From the NCBI GenBank assembly GCA_028274465.1, contig CM051455.1, positions 93,070,365 to 93,134,364 of the forward strand: a stretch of 64,000 nucleotides of DNA, written 5' to 3'. The stretch's first letter is position 1, and every line of letters begins with the position of its first letter. A program made the position numbers and the translations under genes. The stretch comes from Plantago ovata (taxonomy: Eukaryota; Streptophyta; Magnoliopsida; Lamiales; Plantaginaceae). Below are positions 9,741 through 21,187 of this stretch, in pieces. Below the pieces are notes generated by a model. It searched no databases and was not told the origin of the DNA. It saw nothing but the letters and a program-made list of their open reading frames with translations.

Positions 9741-12700
9741 GCTCCCAAGAGACAGTCATCTAAGTCCTCAAAATCGTCAAAGGTTGACAGTGCTGAAACA
9801 CGCATTGCTCCGGTGACTTCTCTGACCCAAAACACAACGAAAGTTGTGTTGAAAAACGACCGAATCACTGAAAACCTATGCCTCCGTCATATCTTGACAC
9901 TGCAAAGTGTGAGATGTTGATGCAATGGGGAGGTTTGCAAAAGAAAAGTACATTAGGTACTTTTATGAACAAGAACTTGATGACCAAAATGAAGAGGCGC
10001 TTGAGTTCATCAAGCAGCAAGGCCTCATGAACTTTATCTCTGCTCGCACTAAGCAAGTGAGCATGATTGATACCATGGAGTTCTACAAAATGCAGAAATC
10101 CAGTCCCTTACAGACAGTAATGGAGTCACTGAAAAAGTGATCCTTACTACAGTTCAGAACACGCAAATCGTCCTGAAATGGACTGATTTAGCGGATTTTT
10201 CAGATTCCAACCACTGGAACTGAAGATGACGTCACTGCCACTGACGAAGAAATGAAGCTTTCTACAGTGACGTCAGAAAATGCAAAAAAAGAATGAAGAA
10301 AGGCGAGATAGCTCCCGTGACTTGGACAAAGCACGTTAAGAGAAAGCATCTCTGCCTTCACTTGGTCTAGTAGCTCTGCTACTGATTAAAGTTCTTGACT
10401 CCCAATTGGAGGAATGACCAGACCAGTAGGCCTGAGAAGATGGCCCTGGATGCATATCATTGAGAAATAAATCGGAACTTAACTGGGCTAAGTACATTTT
10501 CAACAGGCTTGTTGATTGTGTTACTAAGTTTAAGGTAAAGGTAGAAGACAACAAGGTCTCACCTTCCTTCCAGTTATGTATGGAATCAAGATATGCTATA
10601 TCCTTGAACATTCCAGGATTCAGCTAAGAAACCCCTTGCCAATCAAGAAAACTGTGTGCAATGTGGGAGATCTTCTACAAGCAGAATGTACCTAAGATTG
10701 CTGGAAAGAAAACAAGAAGACGACACAACTGCAAATGTTGTCAGCACAAGCCAGCAAGAAAGGTTATACAACAGCTGCAGATTTACCACTCCGAAACTAG
10801 AGATGAAATCTGATGTTGGTGGTGGGGTAACAAATGAAACTGTGTAGAGAATCACCAAGGTACGTGTACAACCGCCGTTGCTGAAAATGCTAACACAATA
10901 GAGAACGCTGGGAACTGAGACGAAACTCTATAAAGAAGAAAGAAAGAGGAAAGCTGATGATGACACTCAGACTGCAGCGTCATCAGCAAATCCCGTACCT
11001 AAGAGGAAACGGACAAGTAACAAAAGAAAGAAGACACTGGCTTCTCAGTCAGTCCCCAATGTCCAAGACTCCTCAGTCAATTCCCAGACAAATGCTGAAA
11101 CGCATTTGCCAGTAGATGTTGCTGAATAATTACTGAAACATACATCAGCAATGTTGAAGTGTTTGCGGAAGCCTTCAACAATCAACTTAACGTTGATAAC
11201 TCTACTGAGAATAGACCACAAGGCAGTGGAAATGAAATTCCTGCCCAAGTCCCAGATATCTACATTGTAGATAATCTAGATGATCAAACCATGGAACCAG
11301 TAAGCGACATTGCTGCTGATCTGCAAAGAGCGGCACTTGCTGATGCTGCTGAACAGATGGTTGCTGAACAAGCAACTCATCAAGTTGCTGAAACCAGCTT
11401 GCTGATGGACCAGTTGCTGAGATAGCAATGGTTCCAGTTCCTGAAGTTGCTGAAACTCAAGAAGCATTATTCAAAGACGCATCTCTTGATGCTGAGAATA
11501 CTGGCCCAAGTTCACCCAAGACTTCAATTGACAAAGTCCAGCTTGTACTGGAAGATTTAAGCAAACAAATGGAGTTGGAGATTGAAGAATCATCCAACAA
11601 GTCAATTGAATCTTCATGACAAGCAGTGAGCTTAAAGGTCAAGATGCTTCTGCTCAACTTGTCAATTCAGAGACAAGGGAGATTGCTGAAACCGCACAGC
11701 TTTCTCAGTTAGAGCAAATCAGAAGTCTGCTGAAGAAACAGTCCAAGAAGCTGAAGAAACTGTTAATGCTGAAAGGACTGAGCCACAACCTGTCCTTCCT
11801 CAGCAGGTAGTTAATTCAACCATCAGTAAAACTTCAAATTCTGAAATTGTTCTTTTGCTAAAATTATCTTTCTCTACAGACTTCTCAAGATGCAAGTCAG
11901 ATGGTTGCTGAAGCCTCTGCACCAGAACCAACACTCCTGCTCAGCAGGTAGGTAGTTAATAATTTTGGTATAAAAACTAAGTTTGACAGCTTAGTACTTG
12001 TGTCTAATTTAATTTATTTCAGGATGAACAAATGGAGGATGCTACTCAAGCTCCTCATGGAATGGAAATTGTACTACATGAGCTTGCTGACTCTCAGCAG
12101 GTAAATCATGTTTCAGATTAAACTCTAAAACAATTCTCCAAACCAATCCTGATCTAAATAAAATTCTTTTTCAGGCTCAAAAGGACCACTGAAGTGGTAC
12201 TCATCACTGAAGATCAGCAAGTAAGTTCTGAAGAACTTTACTTGAGCTTCAAGAGGACAACTTTGTCAAGAGTTGCTAAGTCCGTCAGCAACTGGCAAAG
12301 ATATAGGAGAATGGACTTCTCAGATCTTCACCTTCATCTCTCAAATGAAAAAAGAGATCTTCACTGCTGAAGCTCGAAACATTTGTCCACTCCATCCTTC
12401 CTGAAGAAATGACATATTCTCAGCAAATGAGTTCAAATCTGATTGCTCAAATCAGAGAGAATATGAAGGCCAAATTTAAGAGTGCCTCTCCAGCTGAACA
12501 AGCTGTGATGCTCAAAGGCTCTTTTGTTCCTGTGGGGCTGATCCCCACAAATAACTGAGGAAGAGGAAGTGACAAGTGTTGCTTTGTACAAGCACGTTGA
12601 GCTAGTCATTTTGACAGATGATGAAGAAGAAGAAGAAGATGAGAACATTCCCACTGATCCAGTGATGATGAAGGGAAAGATTCTAAGGACAAAAAGGATG

Positions 12701-12960
12701 ACGATGATGACAATCAAGGTCAAGTCCTGGTGCTGGTGGATTAAAGTTGACAGTGCTGAAATAATCCCTCTGACAATCAGCAAGCTGAACAACAACAATC
12801 TCAGCAAGAATCTCAACCTCCTCCTGCTGATGCTGTGAAAATCAAGCACCTGTACAAGGTCTGAACTGAAGAAGAAATACGCCAGAAAAGGGCTGCCTTG
12901 AAAAATGGCAAAAGTCCAGTTTCTGATGCCAAGGTTACTGAAGAAACCTTGAAGATGAGG
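9738..12960 (+). pseudogene. Sire env-like region, copy 1 (ends at assembly gap)
   Basis: Same content as 15686-18918: the MAPKRQSSKSSKSS start, the EELSKQ/VAE-rich middle, the three candidate introns and the poly-acidic stretch near 12610-12650. It stops at the N run. It is much more interrupted than copy 2, mainly by small length differences. The function is unknown; see copy 2 for the description. Confidence 0.8.
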
Positions 12961-13060
12961 NNNNNNNNNNNNNNNNNNNNNNNNNNNNNNNNNNNNNNNN
13001 NNNNNNNNNNNNNNNNNNNNNNNNNNNNNNNNNNNNNNNNNNNNNNNNNNNNNNNNNNNN
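12961..13060. other. Assembly gap of 100 N
   Basis: Exactly 100 N, the conventional placeholder for a scaffold gap of unknown size. The sequence left of it matches up to about 18918, and the sequence right of it matches from about 7111, so the two flanking pieces overlap each other by about 5.85 kb. Confidence 0.99.
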
Positions 13061-14775
13061 TGATGAGCAAACATATCCTGAGCCCAACAAACAGAAACCG
13101 TTTTAATAAGGATTAGAGATCATCCCTCACGGATATGATTGGCGATATTATAACGCCAGTGACTAGATCCAAAGCTACTCAAGGACTTGCTGAAGAAGCA
13201 ACTGTCGTAGAAGTAGAATCTTTATTCTCTTGCTTTGTTTCAGAATTGAACCTAAAACCATAGAAGAAGCTTTGAAGCATTCTGAATGGATAAAGGCAAT
13301 GCAAGAGAATTGGATCAATTTGAAAGAAACAAAGTCTGGAAACTTGTGCCACTTGCTGAAAATAAGAAAGCTATTGGTACAAAGTGGGTGTTCAGAAACA
13401 AGCTGAGCGAGTCTGGTGAAGTAACAAGAAACAAAGCACGCTTAGTTGCTCAAGGTTACTGTCAGACTGAAGGATTGGACTATGATGAGTCTTACGCTCC
13501 AGTTGCAAGATTGGATGCAATTAGGCTTTTCTTGGCCTTTGCTGCTCACAATGACTTCATTGTTTACCAAATGGATGTTAAGAGTGCATTCTAAAATGGT
13601 GAACTTGCTGAAGAAGTCTACCTAGAACAACCCCCTGGCTTTGAACTTCCCTCAGAACCAAGATGGTATATAAGCTTCAGAAAGCTGTATATGGTCTAAA
13701 GCAAGCACCAAGAGCATGGTATGATACCTTAGCTAAGTTCTTGCTGGAAAATGGTTTCAAGAAAGGTGAAGTTGACAAAACTCTTTTTACCATGAACCAT
13801 GATGGTAAATTAATCTTAGTTCAAATTTATGTGGATGACATAATTTTTGGATCTAAGGACAAGCAACTTTGTGATGATTTTGCCAAACTCATGACAAATA
13901 AGTTTGAAATGAGTATGATGGGAAAATTGAATTATTTCCTAGGGTTGCAAGTCAAGCAACTCAAAGATGGAATATTCATAAATCAAGCAAAGTATGCGAA
14001 AGAAATGCTCATAAAGTTTAGGATCAAAGAGGATGAAAAACCTGAAAAAGATCCCTATGAGTGTTGGTACCAAATTGGGCTATACTAAAGAGGACAAAAG
14101 TGTTGAAGAACACAAGTATAGGAAGCTCATTGGTTCCTTGTTGTATTTAATAGCAAGTAGACCTGACATTCAGTATGCTGTTTGTGTGTGTGCAAGATTC
14201 CAATCGGATCCAAGAGAATCACACTACAAAAAGGCAATCAAAATACTGAAATATGTTAAAGGTACAGTCAATGTTGGATTATGGTATCCAAAAGAGGACT
14301 TGAATTGGTTGGCTATTCTGATGCTGATCATGGTGGATCAACTCTTGATAGAAAAAGTACCTCTGGAACTTGTCAGTTTTTGGGTACTAGATTAATATCA
14401 TGGTTCAGCAAGAAGCAAACGTGTGTCGCCAATTCATCTACAGAATCTGAATACATTGCAACTGGTTGTTGCATAGCTCAAATCCTATGGATTCAGCAAC
14501 AATTAAGCGATTATGGTATTTCTGCAAAGAAAACACCAATCTTTTGTGATAATACAAGTGCTATTGCAATTACGCAAAATCCTAAGTTTCACTCTAGGAC
14601 CAAGCACATTGATATTAGACATCATTTCATTAGAGATCATGTGGAAAAAGGTGATATTGAGGTTGTGAAAGTAGGTACTAAAGATCAGCTTGCTGACATC
14701 TTTACCAAGCCCCTAACGGATAATAGGTTCACAATGTTAAGGTATAACCTTGGATTGATTGAACTACCTCAATAA
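13061..14775 (+). pseudogene. pol: Sire pol, copy 2: reverse transcriptase and RNase H
   Basis: Second copy of 7111-8830, with RT blocks in the same order and the YVDD box at 13828-13839. RNase H runs to the natural pol end at 14775 (IELPQ then stop). This copy is cleaner than copy 1 but still broken a few times near the gap. RT copies the genomic RNA and RNase H removes the template. Confidence 0.9.
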
Positions 14776-15478
14776 AGGATACACTTGGCAGAATGCTAAA
14801 ACAGATATTCAGCAAGCCAAAGTATTCATGTCCAAAAGACCAAGTCACTGATTTCTTCTAAGAAATGATAAGTTACAACATGATTGCTGAAACAGGCATT
14901 CAGCAAGTAATTCCTTCAAAACAGGTATTGTTAGGAAACTTGATCACTTGCTGAGACAGGAACTCAGTAAGTGAAAGAATTTAAAGATTGCTGAGACGGG
15001 TACTTAGACAATCAAAAGATACTGAAACAGGTATTCAAGTATCAAAGGAATTTTCTAAAACGGGAATTCAGAAAAAGAGCAAAATCTCATCTCTCAGATT
15101 TTACCAAAGGATGTCTCAAATGGCAAAAAGAATTTACTGATACGGGAAATCAGAAATATCTTTTAAACTTAGAAAAGTATGAGATATCTAAGTAAGGGGG
15201 AACTTTCAGCAAGTAGCTAGATTGTTAATTCAAACTCGCTGAAAAGATTCTTGTCTATTTCAGCAAGCAATCTATCCCTTATTACTCGGTAAAATCAATT
15301 TGTGACGTTAAGCTGGCACAGATAAACTCGCAATAAATCATGACATGAATTTTAATCGTGGCCATTGATTAAAAGGAGTTATTAATCTAACGGCTAACAA
15401 AACAAAGAGAGAGAAGTGCTCTGACGGTTTTAGTTAGTGGGCCTCTACGCATTCAATGCAAAGGCTCCACTATCTCCA
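14776..15478 (+). repeat. Sire pol-env interval with hairpin array, copy 2
   Basis: Second copy of the hairpin array, for example TTGCTGAA with TTCAGCAA near 14884-14906 and CACTTGCTGAG with CTCAGTAAGTG near 14945-14973. One hairpin near 15052-15076 has a different closing pair from its copy-1 partner (A-T in place of G-C), so the two copies differ by real substitutions and not only by length differences. No coding signal is present. Confidence 0.8.
14929..14942 (+). repeat. Internal copy of the Sire LTR tip
   Basis: TGTTAGGAAACTTG, identical to the first 14 bases of both LTRs, sits inside the hairpin-rich interval. The copy-1 equivalent is at 8985-8998. It could be a remnant of an LTR edge or a conserved protein-binding site. 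Confidence 0.6.
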
Positions 15479-15686
15479 GTGTTTCTCTGTTTTACCCTTG
15501 CTGAGAACTCAAAACGATTGAGTTTCTCACACACCAGAGACACTATATAAAGAAGGAGTTAGAGAAATGACAAAATTCTTTAAACTCACATTTCCTTTCT
15601 CTGCAATTTCTAGCCTGAAACTACTGTACCTCCGGTCAAAAAGCAAACTATCTTTTTCGTACAATTTCTTGCTCTATATAAACAAA
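15479..15686 (+). promoter_or_regulatory. Putative internal promoter before env-like ORF, copy 2
   Basis: Repeats the copy-1 arrangement: nested inverted repeat at 15479-15544, TATATAAA at 15544-15551, pyrimidine-rich leader, then the env-like ATG at 15686. Presence in both copies shows that it is a stable part of the element. Confidence 0.5.
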
Positions 15687-17752
15687 TGGCTCCCAAGAGA
15701 CAGTCATCTAAGTCCTCAAAATCGTCAAAGGTTGACAGTGCTGAAACACGCATTGCTCCGGTGACTTCTCTGACCCAAAACACAACTAAAGTTGTGTTGA
15801 AAAACGACCGAATCACTGAAAAACCTATGCCTCCGTCATATCTTGACACTGCAAAGTGTGAGATGTTGATGCAATGGGGAGGATTTGCAAAAGAAAAGTA
15901 CATTCGGTACTTTTATGAACAAGAACTTGATGACCAAAATGAAGAGGCGCTTGAGTTCATCAAGCAGCAAGGCCTCATGAACTTTATCTCTGCTCGCACT
16001 AAGCAAGTGAGCATGATTGATACCATGGAGTTCTACAATAATGCAGAAATCTAGTCCCTTACTGATAGTAAAGGAGTCACTGAAAAAGTGATCTTTACTA
16101 CAGTTCAGAACACGCAAATCGTCCTGAAATGGACTGATTTAGCGGAGAATTTTCAGATTCCAACCACTGGAACTGAAGATGACGTCACTGCCTACTGACG
16201 AAGAAATTGAAGCTTTCTACAGTGACGTCAGAAATGCAAAAATGAAGAAAGGCGAGATAGCTCCCGTGACTTGGACAAAGCACGTTAAGAGAAAGCATCT
16301 CTGTCCTTCACTTGGTCTAGTAGCTCTGCTACTAATTAAAGTTCTTGATTCCCAAGTCGGAGGAATTGACCAAGTAGGCCTGAGAAGATGGCCACTGCTG
16401 ATGCATATCCATGAGAACAACTCGAAACTTAACTGGGCTAAGTACATTTTCAACAGGCTTGTTGATTGTGTTACTAAGTTTAAAGTAAAGGTAGAAGACA
16501 ACAAGGTCTCACCTTCTTTTCCAGTTATGTATGGAATCAAGATATGCTATATCCTTGAACATTTCAGGATTCAGCTAAGAAACCCATTGCCAATCAAGAA
16601 ATCTGTGTGCAATGTGGGAAGGTCTTTCTACAAGCAGAATGTACCTAAGATTGCTGGTAAGAAAACCAAGAAGACAACAACTGCAAATGTTGTCAGCACA
16701 AGCCAGCAAGAAAGGTATACAACAGCTGCAGATGTTACCACTCAGCAACTTAGAGATGAAATTGCTGTTGGTGGTGGTAACACAAATGAAACTGCTGTAG
16801 AGAATCAACAAGGTACGTGTACAACAGCCGTTGCTGAAATGCAACAATAGATGACTCTGGGAAACTGGAGAAATCTAAAAGAAGAAAGAGGAAAGCTGAT
16901 GATGACACTCAGACTGCAGCGTCATCAGCAAATCCCGTACCTAAGAGGAAACGGACAAGTAACAAAAGAAAGAAGACACTGGCTTCTCAGTCAGTCCCTA
17001 ATGTCCAAGACCCCTCAGACAATTTCCAGACAAATGCTGAAACGCATTTGCCAGTAGATGTTGCTGAAATAATTACTGAAACATACATCAGCAATGTTGA
17101 AGTGTTTGCGGAAGCCTTCAACAATCAACTTAACGTTGATAACTCTACTGAGAATAGACCACAAGGCAGTGGAAATGAAATTCCTGCCCAAGTCGCAGAT
17201 ATCTACATTGTAGAGAATCTAGATGATCCAACCATGGAACCAGTAAGCGACATTGCTGCTGATCTGCAAAGGGCGGCACTTGCTGATGCTGCTGAACAGA
17301 TGGTTGCTGAACAAGCAACTCATCAAGTTGTTGAAACCCAGCTTGCTGATGGACCAGTTGCTGAGATAGGAATGGTTCCAGTTCCTGAAGTTGCTGAAAC
17401 TCAAGAAGCATCATTCAAAGACGCATCTCTTGATGCTGAGAATACTGGCCCAAGTTCACCCAAGACTTCAATTGACAAAGTCCAGCTTGTACTGGAAGAT
17501 TTAAGCAAACAAATGGAGTTGGAGATTGAGGAATCATCCAACAAGTCAATTGAACTCTTCATGACAAGCAGTGAGCTTAAAGGTCAAGATGCTTCTGCTC
17601 AACTTGTCAATTCAGAGACAAGGGAGATTGCTAAAACCGCACAGCTTTCTCAGTTAGAGCAAAATCAGAAGTCTGCTGAAGAAACAGTCCAAGAAGCTGA
17701 AGAAACTGATAATGCTGAAAGGACTGAGCCACAACCTGTCCTTCCTCAGCAG

Positions 17753-17827
17753 GTAGCTAATTCAACCATCAGTAAAACTTCACATTCTGAAAATTGTTCT
17801 TTTGCTAAAATTATTCTTTCCCTACAG
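17753..17827 (+). other. Candidate intron 1 in env-like region (75 nt)
   Basis: CAGCAG|GTAGCT at the donor side and CCCTACAG at the acceptor side, AT-rich between. The length is a multiple of three and the reading frame stays open through it. The copy-1 equivalent is present with the same ends. Confidence 0.5.
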
Positions 17828-17896
17828 ACTTCTCAAGATGCAAGTCAGATGGTTGCTGAAGCCTCTGCACCAGAACCAACACTCCCTGCTCAGCAG

Positions 17897-17968
17897 GTAG
17901 TTAATAATTTTGGTATAAAAACTAAGTTTGACAGCTTAGTACTTGTATCTAATTTGAATTTATTTCAG
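17897..17968 (+). other. Candidate intron 2 in env-like region (72 nt)
   Basis: CAGCAG|GTAGTT donor, TTTATTTCAG acceptor, strongly AT-rich. A multiple of three, with the frame open. It begins 144 bp after candidate intron 1. Confidence 0.55.
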
Positions 17969-18046
17969 GATGAACAAATGGAGGATGCTACTCAAGCTCC
18001 TCATGGAATGGAAATTGTACTACATGAGCTTGCTGACTCTCAGCAG

Positions 18047-18121
18047 GTAAATCATGTTTCAGAATTAAACTCTAAAACAATTCTCCAAACCAATCCTGAT
18101 CTAAATAAAATTCTTTTTCAG
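18047..18121 (+). other. Candidate intron 3 in env-like region (75 nt)
   Basis: CAGCAG|GTAAAT donor, TTCTTTTTCAG acceptor with a good pyrimidine tract. A multiple of three, with the frame open. It begins 150 bp after candidate intron 2. Confidence 0.55.
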
Positions 18122-19046
18122 GCTCAAAAGGAGACCACTGAAGTGGTACTCATCACTGAAGATCAGCAAGTATGTTCTGAAGAACTTTACTTGAGCTTCA
18201 AGAGAACAACTTTGTCAAGAGTTGCTAAGTCCGTCAGCAACTGGCAAAGATATAGGAGAATGGACTTCTCAGATCTTCATCTTCATCTCTCAAATGAGAA
18301 AAAGAGATCTTCATTGCTGAAGCTCGAAACATTTGTTCACTCCATCCTTCCTGAAGAAATGACATATTCTCAGCAAATGAGTTCAAGTCTGATTGCTCAA
18401 ATCAGAGAGAATATGAAGGCCAAATTTAAGAGTGCCTCTCCAGCTGAACAAGCTGTGATGCTCAAAGGCTCTTTTGTTCCTGTGGTGGCTGATCCCCACA
18501 AATTAACTGAGGAAGAGGAAGTGACAAGTGTTGCTTTGTACAAGCATGTTGAGCTAGTCATTTTGACAGATGATGAAGAAGAAGAAGAAGATGAGAACAT
18601 TCCCACTGATCCAAGTGATGATGAAGGGAAAGATTCTTAGGACAAAAAGGATGACGATGATGACAATCAAGGTTCATGTCCTGGTGCTGGTGGATTAAAG
18701 TTAACAGCTGCTGAAACTAATCCCTCTGACAATCACCAAGCTGAACAACAACAATCTCAGCAAGAATCTCAACCTCCTCCTGCTGATGCTGAAAATCAAG
18801 CACCTGTACAAGGTGTTGATACTGAAGAAGAATACGCCAGAAAAAGGGCTGCCTTGAAACATGGCAAAAGTCCAGTTTCTGATGCCAAGGTTACTGAAGA
18901 AAACCTTGAAGATGAGGATGAAGAAGATGAAGATTACCAACGAGCTCTACAGAATAGTCTCGTGATCCATGCAAGACATATGCAGGATCTGGACATTGGT
19001 GAATCTTCAAGACCAAAAGCAAAGGAAGCTCCATCCCTTCCATTTA

Positions 19047-19185
19047 CTACTGGCGAAACTCCAGTTATTGAGTCTCAAACGTTGCCTTCAGCAACTACTC
19101 AATTAAAACTAACTACTGGCGAAACTCCAATAATTGAGCCACAAACTCAATTGAAACAACTATCTACTGGTGAAACTCCAGTCGT
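19047..19185 (+). repeat. Three TGETP peptide repeats in env-like region
   Basis: The translation shows TTGETPVIE, TTGETPIIE and STGETPVVE, separated by Gln/Leu/Ala-rich spacers of about 20-25 residues. This is an internal tandem expansion within a disordered segment. Confidence 0.7.
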
Positions 19186-20925
19186 TGAGTATGAAGCGTT
19201 GCCATCAGCAACCACTCAACAAAAAGGAAGTGAAGCTACTGACAAAGGCTCAAAAGTCGCTCAACTTGATGAATCTGAGGATGATGACGACTTGTCAGAA
19301 AATGAAGATGAACAATCCAAGCGAGACCCAAAAGTCGTTCAGATTCCTCCTCCTAATTATCTCACTGATGAAGGAGATTCATTAAGGGCCGAGTTGCTTT
19401 CACGAGATGATCAGTTTGTTACTGAACTTAAGGCTCACTCCTTGACACCTAATTTAGCACTAAAGAAAGTCCATGATGCCTACAAAGCTGAAGATGAGGC
19501 ATTGCTTGCTGAGAGCCCACTTGACATTGGAAAGATATTGGCTACGGTGCTGAGACGCACTACAACTTTAACCTTAGCTCAGAAAGATATCAGTCTTTAT
19601 CAAAAGAGCTATGAAGAAGATGTAAGTCAAGCTCTCTTACTAGCAAAGACTGCTCTCGTCAAAGCTCAGAATATTATGGATGAGAAGGCCGCAACAGAGA
19701 AAAGACATGAAGAGAACATGATGAATATTCAAAAAGAGTTAGCAACAATGAACTCTGACCAACAAGAAATCATCATGAAGTATAACAGTCTCAACACTCT
19801 TGCTGAAAATTGCAATGAGTTTTATTCTCTGCACATCACTCCGATATTGCAATCCATGTCTAAGGGGGAAAAGAAGACTAGAAAAAGCAATCAAACCCCT
19901 CCTACTCCTGCTGCTGATGTGCCACTTCCATTAGAACCTCTTGCTGAAAGAGAGCAAAGTTCTAAAAGACAAGCAGAAACTGAGTTAAATTCAGCAAGTA
20001 CCAAAAGAGAAAAACCGCTGCTGAAACTCAAGATTTCTGTCACAATGAAAGTCATCACAATCTGAATGAAGATGATGAAGAAGATGATGACAATCAAACA
20101 ATAGCTCAAGCCATAAGAGCTAGACCCTTAACAACCATAACTCCGTCTGGCCACTCAAGGCATTTTTCGTCTGACTCTTCAGCAAGAGATCAAGACAATG
20201 CTAAATCAAGAAGAAGAAGGCAAAGACAGGAAGAGAAAAGGCTGGCCAACATTGCTATTGGCTCCGGCATTGAATATACAAAGACCAGCAATGATGAAAC
20301 CACTCAGAATGTGATCAGAAACATTCATGGTTGCTGGATCCTAAAGCTGGAAGATTTGTTGGTAAATGAGTTCTTTCCTACAGCCTGTTTGAATCAGATG
20401 TTCAAATGGATTGAACTCAAGGTCCAAAAGAAGCAAAGGGAAGAATCCCACCCAAGAAATATTGCTGGGAAATGGTTGAATCTTGAGGTCCATGTAAGAA
20501 GAGTTGCCATTGGTAAAACATTTAGACAAGAACCAGATTTGATAAAACCACCTGGCATCGCTTACTATGCTGACCCGGTAACAAAGAAACCTAAGAAGAA
20601 ACTTGGACTGATTCCCTATGAGTACTTCTATCTTACTGCTCAGGATCAAGAAGAAGATCTTCTCTGGTTAAGAAAGATTCACCCGAGAAACATTTCAGAT
20701 ACACAACTTCTCCATGCCAGCAATTGGGGCATGCATTTGTGGGTTGTTAACTACATGGAAATGAATGCTGAAAAGCATCATCATACTGCCTGCAAAAATG
20801 CAAGAATTCTTCAACTACAAGTCCGTAGGCTACTGGAAAACTACGAGAAGGATTGTGTTGAATTCACTGCTCTTGCTGAGAAGAGTGTAAGAGAGATTTT
20901 GAGAAAATCCTCTGGAAGAGTTTAA

Positions 20926-21187
20926 GTCCCTGCAATAGTTTCTTGTTAAAGTTTTTGTTTGCTGATTCTTTGTTATCTATGCTTTCTTGTAAACCTCTGA
21001 ATGATAACTTTCAGCAATGAATTCTTTTTTACTCTTATTGGTTTTTGATTATGCAACTTACTTATGCTTATTGTTTATTAATTCAAGTATGCTTGCATTA
21101 ATCATCTGATTTATTCAACATCAGAAACCTCTAAAAGGGTAACAATTAATTTAGCCATGGATTGCTAACATCAAAAAGGGGGAAATT
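20926..21187 (+). promoter_or_regulatory. Sire 3' untranslated region and polypurine tract
   Basis: AT-rich sequence without a gene, ending in AAAAAGGGGGAAAT at about 21173-21186, just before the 3' LTR. The tract primes plus-strand DNA synthesis in LTR elements. Confidence 0.85.

Larger units (their letters stand above)
15686..20925 (+). pseudogene. Sire env-like region, copy 2
   Basis: A long coding region between pol and the 3' LTR, in the position of the Sirevirus env-like ORF. It starts MAPKRQSSKSSKSSK, a basic start that is not a signal peptide. Parts in order: a fairly ordered N-terminal region to about 16650 (KEKYIRYFYEQELDD, WPLLMHIHENN); a long low-complexity Ala/Val/Glu/Gln-rich middle with candidate introns at 17753-18121; a poly-Glu/Asp tract near 18570-18600; three TGETP repeats near 19050-19180; a helical region near 19380-19900; and an ordered basic C-terminal region near 20310-20925 (LIPYEYFYLTAQDQEED, ARILQLQVRRLLENY). 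I see no convincing membrane segment, so env is a positional label only. A captured host gene is an alternative. It is broken a handful of times. Confidence 0.75.

Noticed and set aside
7111-18918. True tandem duplication of pol and env-like region as a new element type
   Set aside because: The repeat boundary coincides with an N gap and copy 1 has an error-like pattern, so an assembly cause is more likely; it is kept as a finding to check.
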